A model generated the notes under the pieces. That model was given only the letters and a program-made list of their open reading frames with translations. It was not told the origin of the DNA and did no database searches. A DNA stretch of 40,965 nucleotides from Patescibacteria group bacterium (lineage in GTDB: Bacteria > Patescibacteriota > Minisyncoccia > UBA6257 > GWB1-50-10), in contig JASEIC010000005.1 in the NCBI GenBank assembly GCA_030017555.1, forward strand, positions 1 through 40,965, written 5' to 3'. Position numbers and translations under genes: made by a program. Shown piece by piece: positions 35,430 to 40,965 of the stretch (its first letter is position 1; each line of letters starts with the position of its first letter).

Positions 35430-36476
35430 ATGGCAATTTTTGAAGCAATTAGAATTTTAATAATGTTCGCGCTAGCATTCGTGGTGGCGCTTCTTATTAC
35501 ACCGTTAGTTTTGCGAATACTTAATAGATTCTCGTTTCAGAAAAAAAACATTAGAGATGAAAAAACCGCGCCAATTTTTCATCAATTTCATAAAGACAAA
35601 GCAAGTACTCCGACAATGGGGGGTATAATTATTTGGGGTACGGTTTTAGGATTGGCATTAACATTTTTTGTTTTTCAAGAATTATTTGACGGTTTTGCTA
35701 ATTACTTCAATTTTGTCGACCGAGCTGAAACTTATCTACCGCTTGCCGCACTTTTATTTTCGGCTATTGTCGGTTTTGTTGATGATCTTTGGGGCGTTAT
35801 GGGTAAAGGACCTCACGGCGGGGGACTCACCATGAAACAAAAACTCTTTCTCTATTCCACTGTTGCCGCAATAGGTGCGTGGTGGTTTTATTTTCGTTTG
35901 GGTTGGGACGTACTTTATATTCCTTTTGTTGGAAACATAAATATTGGATTATGGTATATTCCATTTTTCATTTTTATATTAGTTGCAAGCGCCTTTTCAA
36001 CTAATGAAACTGATGGCTTGGACGGATTAGCCGGCGGTGCGCTTTTTTTTGCTTTCGGCGCTTTAGTTGTTGTTTCTTTTGTGCTTCAAAGATATGATTT
36101 AGCGGTTATGAATGCAGTTATTTTGGGAGCATTACTCGCTTTTTTATGGTTCAATATTTATCCGGCAAGATTTTTCATGGGTGACACCGGTTCAATGTCA
36201 TTAGGCATTACTCTGGGCGTTACCGCGATGCTTACCAATACCGCGTTTTTCTTGCCTTTTTTCGGGATTATCTTAATTATTGAATCGTTGTCTGTAATAG
36301 TACAAGTTTTAAGCAAAAAAATAAGAAAAAAGAAAATATTTCTATCAACACCAATTCATCATCATTTTGAAGCGCTAGGTTGGCCAGAAAGTCAAATTAC
36401 TATGAGATTTTGGATTATAAGCGCTGTTGCTTCAATTATTGGCTTAACACTTTTCTTTCTCGCAAGATTTATATAA
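35430..36476 (+). CDS. mraY: Phospho-N-acetylmuramoyl-pentapeptide-transferase
   Basis: STPTMGGIIIW, ETDGLDGLAGG, FMGDTGSMSLG, PIHHHFEALGWPESQI. Confidence 0.96.
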   Translation: MAIFEAIRILIMFALAFVVALLITPLVLRILNRFSFQKKNIRDEKTAPIFHQFHKDKASTPTMGGIIIWGTVLGLALTFFVFQELFDGFANYFNFVDRAETYLPLAALLFSAIVGFVDDLWGVMGKGPHGGGLTMKQKLFLYSTVAAIGAWWFYFRLGWDVLYIPFVGNINIGLWYIPFFIFILVASAFSTNETDGLDGLAGGALFFAFGALVVVSFVLQRYDLAVMNAVILGALLAFLWFNIYPARFFMGDTGSMSLGITLGVTAMLTNTAFFLPFFGIILIIESLSVIVQVLSKKIRKKKIFLSTPIHHHFEALGWPESQITMRFWIISAVASIIGLTLFFLARFI

Positions 36477-36516
36477 AAACCTTCCGATTACTAAATTTTT
36501 AAGTTTGATATAAAAT

Positions 36517-36552
36517 AAAGATAAGAGGATTTAAATTCCGCTTCTTATCTTT
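36517..36552 (+). promoter_or_regulatory. 10-bp inverted repeat abutting the ATG of the D-aminoacylase-like gene
   Basis: aaagataaga (36517-36526) / tcttatcttt (36543-36552); ATG at 36553. Confidence 0.5.
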
Positions 36553-38046
36553 ATGACAATTCTTATTAAAAACGGATTAATCTATTCCGGCCTTGATGAA
36601 CCGCCAGTTAAAAAGGATATTCTTATTCAAGGCAAAAAAATTACTCATCTCGGTGATTTTTCTAAGAAAAAAGCCGATCGTATTATTGATGCCTCTCAAA
36701 AAACAGTAACACCCGGGTTTATTGATATTAATACTAGCTCTGATCATTTTCTTTCAATTTTTACCGAACCTTATCAAGAAGATTTTGTAAAACAAGGGGT
36801 AACAACGATTATCGGCGGCAACTGCGGTATTTCTCTTGCTCCAATAATAAGAGGGTCGTTGTATTTTATTGATAAATGGACAGAAACGTCGGTGGTAAAT
36901 ATAAATTGGCAATCGCTTGGAGAATTTCTAGGTTTTTTTGAAAAAAGAAAATTAGGTTTGAATTTTGGAACTTTAGTCGGTCATTCAACTATCCGCAGAA
37001 TTATCACTCAAGGCAAATTTCGAGATTTGACCGATCATGAAATAGAATTATTTAAAAAGATTCTTAAAAATTCATTTGATCAAGGCGCTTTAGGATTATC
37101 TTCCGGTTTAAGTTTTGCGCATAGCAAAAAAGTCCCTTTTTATGAAATTGAAGTTCTTGCAAAAATAGCCGCCGAATCAGGAAGAATCTACGCAACTCAT
37201 CTTAGAGATTATGAGAATAAACTTCTCGAATCCATCGAAGAAACGCTCAATCTTTCAAGAAAAACAAAAGCCAATATTGAAATAAGTCATTTTCAACCAA
37301 TTAAAAACTTTTCGCAATTATACGAAAAAGCTATCGAAATAATTAATAAGGAATCGGCTAATAATTATATAAATTTTGATGTCTATCCATTTGAAAGTTC
37401 AAGTAAGGACCTTTATGCTTTACTGCCGAAATGGTTACAAAACGGAAGTCTGGATGATATGTTTAAAATTGTTATTTCGCCCTGGTTAAACAATATTTTA
37501 TTGGAACATTTTATTCAGTTTATCGAAAAAGATATTGTTATTGAGCATATTGTTGATTCAAGGTTTAAATTTCTTGAAGGCAAAACAATTAATGAATTTG
37601 CAGAAAACCAGCAATTAAAAATTAGTGAAGCAATTCTTAAGCTGATGAAACTTACTCATTTAAGGGCGACAATTTCATTAAAAGACGTTGATTGCTCAAT
37701 ACTTGAAAAACTAATTGCTAAAAGCGGATCAATCATTGCATCAAATGCTAGAGCTTTAGGACCGAAAGATTTAAAATTCAAACGACACAACTGGACTTTT
37801 CCAACTTTCATAAAACTTATTTTGGACAAAAAAATAATTTCGTTTGAAAAAGCCATTGTGAAAATTACTTCCTTGCCCGCAAAAAAATTAAATATTTCGA
37901 AAAGAGGGGTTATTAAGGAAGGTTATTACGCCGATATTAACATCTTAAATAATGAAGTTCCTGAAACTGTTTTAATTAACGGTCAAATAGTTTTTGACCA
38001 TGGCGAATTAAAGAAAAAACTACCGGGTACTGTAATCAGGGGGTAA
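36553..38046 (+). CDS. N-acyl-D-amino-acid deacylase (amidohydrolase) family protein with divergent metal site
   Basis: TPGFIDINTSSDHF, GGNCGISLAP, YATHLRDYE, EISHFQP, KRGVIKEGYYADINIL. Confidence 0.85.
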   Translation: MTILIKNGLIYSGLDEPPVKKDILIQGKKITHLGDFSKKKADRIIDASQKTVTPGFIDINTSSDHFLSIFTEPYQEDFVKQGVTTIIGGNCGISLAPIIRGSLYFIDKWTETSVVNINWQSLGEFLGFFEKRKLGLNFGTLVGHSTIRRIITQGKFRDLTDHEIELFKKILKNSFDQGALGLSSGLSFAHSKKVPFYEIEVLAKIAAESGRIYATHLRDYENKLLESIEETLNLSRKTKANIEISHFQPIKNFSQLYEKAIEIINKESANNYINFDVYPFESSSKDLYALLPKWLQNGSLDDMFKIVISPWLNNILLEHFIQFIEKDIVIEHIVDSRFKFLEGKTINEFAENQQLKISEAILKLMKLTHLRATISLKDVDCSILEKLIAKSGSIIASNARALGPKDLKFKRHNWTFPTFIKLILDKKIISFEKAIVKITSLPAKKLNISKRGVIKEGYYADINILNNEVPETVLINGQIVFDHGELKKKLPGTVIRG

Positions 38047-38066
38047 AAATTAAATTCTTTTGTAAC

Positions 38067-39176
38067 ATGAAACGCTTTTCGACAAAACATTCATCGCCCG
38101 ATTATCTATTTATTACCCTTCTTGTTATTTTAGTTATTTTTGGATTAGTCATGCTCGCCAGCGCTTCTTCAGATCTGGCAAAAACGAAATTTGGTGATAG
38201 TTACTACTACTTGAAACATCAGCTTCTCTACGGTTTCGTCGCGGGATTAGTTGGTTTTTTAATTGGGTCTTTTATTTATTACCAGCATTGGCAAAAGTTG
38301 GCATTGCCAATTTTAATATTAAGCCTGCTATTATTAATCTTAGTATTCAGTCCACTTGGATTTCATATCAGGGGGGGAGATCGCTGGCTTAACGTTAGCG
38401 GCTTTACTTTTCAACCAAGCGAGCTACTTAAACTTACTTTTTTTATTTATTTAGCGAGTTGGATCAGTAAAAACGGCTCGCGCAGTAAAAGTTTTTCTCA
38501 AGGATTTTTACCATTTCTTGTTCTTGTCGGAGGAGTGGTAATACTTCTCCTTTTACAGCCATCAACTAGTACTGCGATTCTAATTTTTGCCGCTTCTATT
38601 CTTATGTATTTTACTGCCGGCGCTAAAATCAGATTTTTAGCTATCGCCGCCTTAATCGCTGCTTTAGGATTTACTCTAACTGTTTATTTTTCTCCTTCTA
38701 ATTATCGATTAAAAAGAATCTTAACTTTTATAAATCCCTCCGTTGATCAACTCGGTAGATCATATCATATAAACCAAGCGCTTACCGCAATCGGATCAGG
38801 CGGATTAACTGGCGTTGGTTTTGGTCAGTCAACCACGAAACTGAAGTTTTTACCAGAACCTATCGGCGATTCAATTTTCGCGGTAATTGGCGAAGAATTC
38901 GGTTTTATTGGATCAGTATCTCTTATTGTCATCTTTTTGCTTTTTATCTGGCGAGGCATCATAATCGCAAAATCAGTAGCCGATCCTTTCGGTCGAATGC
39001 TTATAACTGGTTTTATTTCCTTAATCGGGCTTCAAGCTTTCGTAAACATTGGCGCGATTTCTGGCCTTATTCCTTTAACTGGCGTACCGCTCCCGTTTGT
39101 AAGTTATGGCGGTACAGCTCTTGCCGCATTTTTAACTATGAGCGGTATTATTGTTAATATCTCAAAATACAGATAA
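38067..39176 (+). CDS. ftsW: FtsW/RodA family peptidoglycan polymerase (FtsW-like)
   Basis: VMLASASSDLAKTKFGDSYYYLKHQ, GGDRWLNVSGFTFQPSELLKL, GLIPLTGVPLPFVSYGGTAL. Confidence 0.94.
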   Translation: MKRFSTKHSSPDYLFITLLVILVIFGLVMLASASSDLAKTKFGDSYYYLKHQLLYGFVAGLVGFLIGSFIYYQHWQKLALPILILSLLLLILVFSPLGFHIRGGDRWLNVSGFTFQPSELLKLTFFIYLASWISKNGSRSKSFSQGFLPFLVLVGGVVILLLLQPSTSTAILIFAASILMYFTAGAKIRFLAIAALIAALGFTLTVYFSPSNYRLKRILTFINPSVDQLGRSYHINQALTAIGSGGLTGVGFGQSTTKLKFLPEPIGDSIFAVIGEEFGFIGSVSLIVIFLLFIWRGIIIAKSVADPFGRMLITGFISLIGLQAFVNIGAISGLIPLTGVPLPFVSYGGTALAAFLTMSGIIVNISKYR

Positions 39177-39210
39177 TTGAAAATTGATTTAGAATAATAA
39201 AGGTAACGAT

Positions 39211-40341
39211 ATGAATAAAAGAATCTTATTAACCGGCGGCGGCAGCGGGGGACATATTTATCCGCTTATTGCCGTAGCAGAAGAACTCAAAAAATTAGCG
39301 CCGGAGGGCACTGAATTTTATTATCTTGGACCAAAAAGCCCCTTTTTTGAGGAATTTAAAAAAAGAAATATTATTACAAGCTCAATCATTGGAAGTAAAT
39401 TACGGCGCTATTGTGATTTGGCTAATATTATTGATATTCCGAAATTTTTTATAAGCCTTATTCAGGCATTAATAAAAATATATTTTATTATGCCAGATGT
39501 GGTTTTCTCAAAAGGCGGTACCGGTTCATTGCCAATTGTTATTACTGCCCGTTTTTATTCAGTTCCGGTTATAATCCATGAATCAGATTCAGCGCCAAGT
39601 TTAACTAACCGCTTATCAGCTCATTTTGCCAAAAGAATTGGTGTCAGCTTTAAAAAAACTCTACGCTTTTTCCCCAAAAACAAAACTGCGCTCGTTGGGA
39701 ATCCTTTGAGAAATGAATTTTTTTATGACTGGAAAGAACAAAGCAAAACAAAAATACTTTTCGGTTTTGACCCCAAAGAACCCTTTGTTCTTATTCTTAC
39801 CGGCTCGCAAGGTTCAACACGCATTAATGCTTTTATTTTCGATCATCTTGAAGAATTGCTTAAAACCGCACAAATTCTTCATCAGGTTGGCGCTACAAAC
39901 TTAAAAGAAGCCGAAGCAATTAGTAATTTAATATTTAAAGAAATTGGCGATAATTTAAAAAATCGCTATCGCCTTATTGGCTATATGAACCCTGAAGAAA
40001 TGAAAAATGCGTTAAGCGCCGCTGATATTGTGATTTCCCGGGCAGGCGCCGGCGCAATTTATGAAATTGCGGTATCTGGTAAACCCGTTATTTTAATTCC
40101 ACTTAGCGAATCAGCCAATAACCACCAGCGCGAAAATGCTTATGAATATTCTGAAACCGGAGCGGGAATAGTTATTGAAGAAAGCAATTTAGGCATAAAT
40201 ATGCTTTTAACCGAGATTAAAAATATTTTAAAAAACGAAGAGCAAAAAACCAGAGCAAAAAACGGCTCAAGAGAATTTTTCAAACCCGATGCCGCGAAAC
40301 TTCTTGCTCAAGAAATTTTAATTTTAGCAAAAAATAATTGA
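39211..40341 (+). CDS. murG: UDP-N-acetylglucosamine--N-acetylmuramyl-(pentapeptide) pyrophosphoryl-undecaprenol GlcNAc transferase
   Basis: LTGGGSGGHIYPLIAVAEEL, SKGGTGSLP, ISRAGAGAIYEIAVSGKPVILIPL. Confidence 0.95.
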   Translation: MNKRILLTGGGSGGHIYPLIAVAEELKKLAPEGTEFYYLGPKSPFFEEFKKRNIITSSIIGSKLRRYCDLANIIDIPKFFISLIQALIKIYFIMPDVVFSKGGTGSLPIVITARFYSVPVIIHESDSAPSLTNRLSAHFAKRIGVSFKKTLRFFPKNKTALVGNPLRNEFFYDWKEQSKTKILFGFDPKEPFVLILTGSQGSTRINAFIFDHLEELLKTAQILHQVGATNLKEAEAISNLIFKEIGDNLKNRYRLIGYMNPEEMKNALSAADIVISRAGAGAIYEIAVSGKPVILIPLSESANNHQRENAYEYSETGAGIVIEESNLGINMLLTEIKNILKNEEQKTRAKNGSREFFKPDAAKLLAQEILILAKNN

Positions 40342-40397
40342 GAATTTTAACCCAACGGAGGCGATAAGAATAATTATTCAGATTTAATAGGTGGAAT

Positions 40398-40423
40398 AAA
40401 AAACCGTCGTATTTCTACGACGG
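40398..40423 (-). terminator. Rho-independent terminator (minus strand)
   Basis: minus: ccgtcgta-gaaa-tacgacgg-tttttt. Confidence 0.85.
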
Positions 40424-40449
40424 GAATAATTAACTAATTTGTTCAATTT

Positions 40450-40595
40450 TTAGAGTTCGGAGTAACGACCCAATAAAATAAGCCCATACACCCCCATAAT
40501 AAATCCAATTACTAAATGCAAAATGATGTAATTAGTAAAACAAGCGCTCTTTTTTGCATTCTTTTTACTTTTTCATCGTGTGTCTTGTACTGCAT
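40450..40595 (-). pseudogene. Small single-TM protein gene with apparent 1-nt frameshift
   Basis: SD gaaaggag then ATG at 40595; frame 0 gives 27 aa MQYKTHDEKVKRMQKRALVLLITSFCI*; adding one A in an A-run gives MQYKTHDEKSKKNAKKSACFTNYIILHLVIGFIMGVYGLILLGRYSEL*. Confidence 0.55.
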
Positions 40596-40650
40596 ATAAA
40601 ATCTCCTTTCAGAAGATATTAAATTGTTATTAAAATTAAATTATTATTTA

Positions 40651-40690
40651 ATGCTATGCTAAGTATAGCATACTATATTATAAATGTCAA
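40651..40690 (-). promoter_or_regulatory. Near-consensus sigma70 promoter with overlapping inverted repeat
   Basis: minus: TTGACA (40685-40690) - 17 nt - TATACT (40662-40667); IR atgctat/atagcat 40651-40671. Confidence 0.75.
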
Positions 40691-40725
40691 TAGCTGAAAA
40701 TCCTGATAAATAAGGGTTTATTTAA

Positions 40726-40965
<240 letters not shown>

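Overview
AT-rich, gene-dense bacterial window. Small proteins, operon layout and gene content look like a Candidate Phyla Radiation (Patescibacteria/Parcubacteria) genome; this is inferred from content, as no search was run. Main blocks: (1) an Fe-S assembly and ferredoxin operon at 1.2-5.0 kb: cysteine desulfurase, a NifU split into two overlapping ORFs, ferredoxin, FAD oxidoreductase. (2) A compact fermentation/H2 island at 6.7-14.3 kb: ADP-forming acetyl-CoA synthetase, 2-oxoacid:ferredoxin oxidoreductase AB, two-subunit [NiFe] hydrogenase, its maturation protease, and an associated protein with a HypC-like C-terminus. (3) Obg, TypA/BipA, and an accessory stretch of small genes and dispersed repeats at 18.8-21.3 kb, including an ArsR regulator and tRNA-Gln. 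(4) A type IV pilus operon at 21.4-27.1 kb with a pilin-beta-propeller fusion. (5) dnaX, an L,D-transpeptidase-like protein, PEBP, AAG, YchF and galT. (6) scpAB, D,D-carboxypeptidase, mraY, a D-aminoacylase-like protein, ftsW, murG and the start of gltX. Strongest leads: the minimal H2 module, including a large subunit whose cleavable tail overlaps the protease gene antisense; the HypC-like companion protein; a D-aminoacylase homologue with an apparently lost metal site in the usual murD position; the split NifU with a degenerate BFD domain; several tiny promoter/SD/ORF/terminator cassettes absent from the ORF track, one apparently frameshifted; a dispersed repeat inserted in frame into typA; and a nonautonomous hairpin element.
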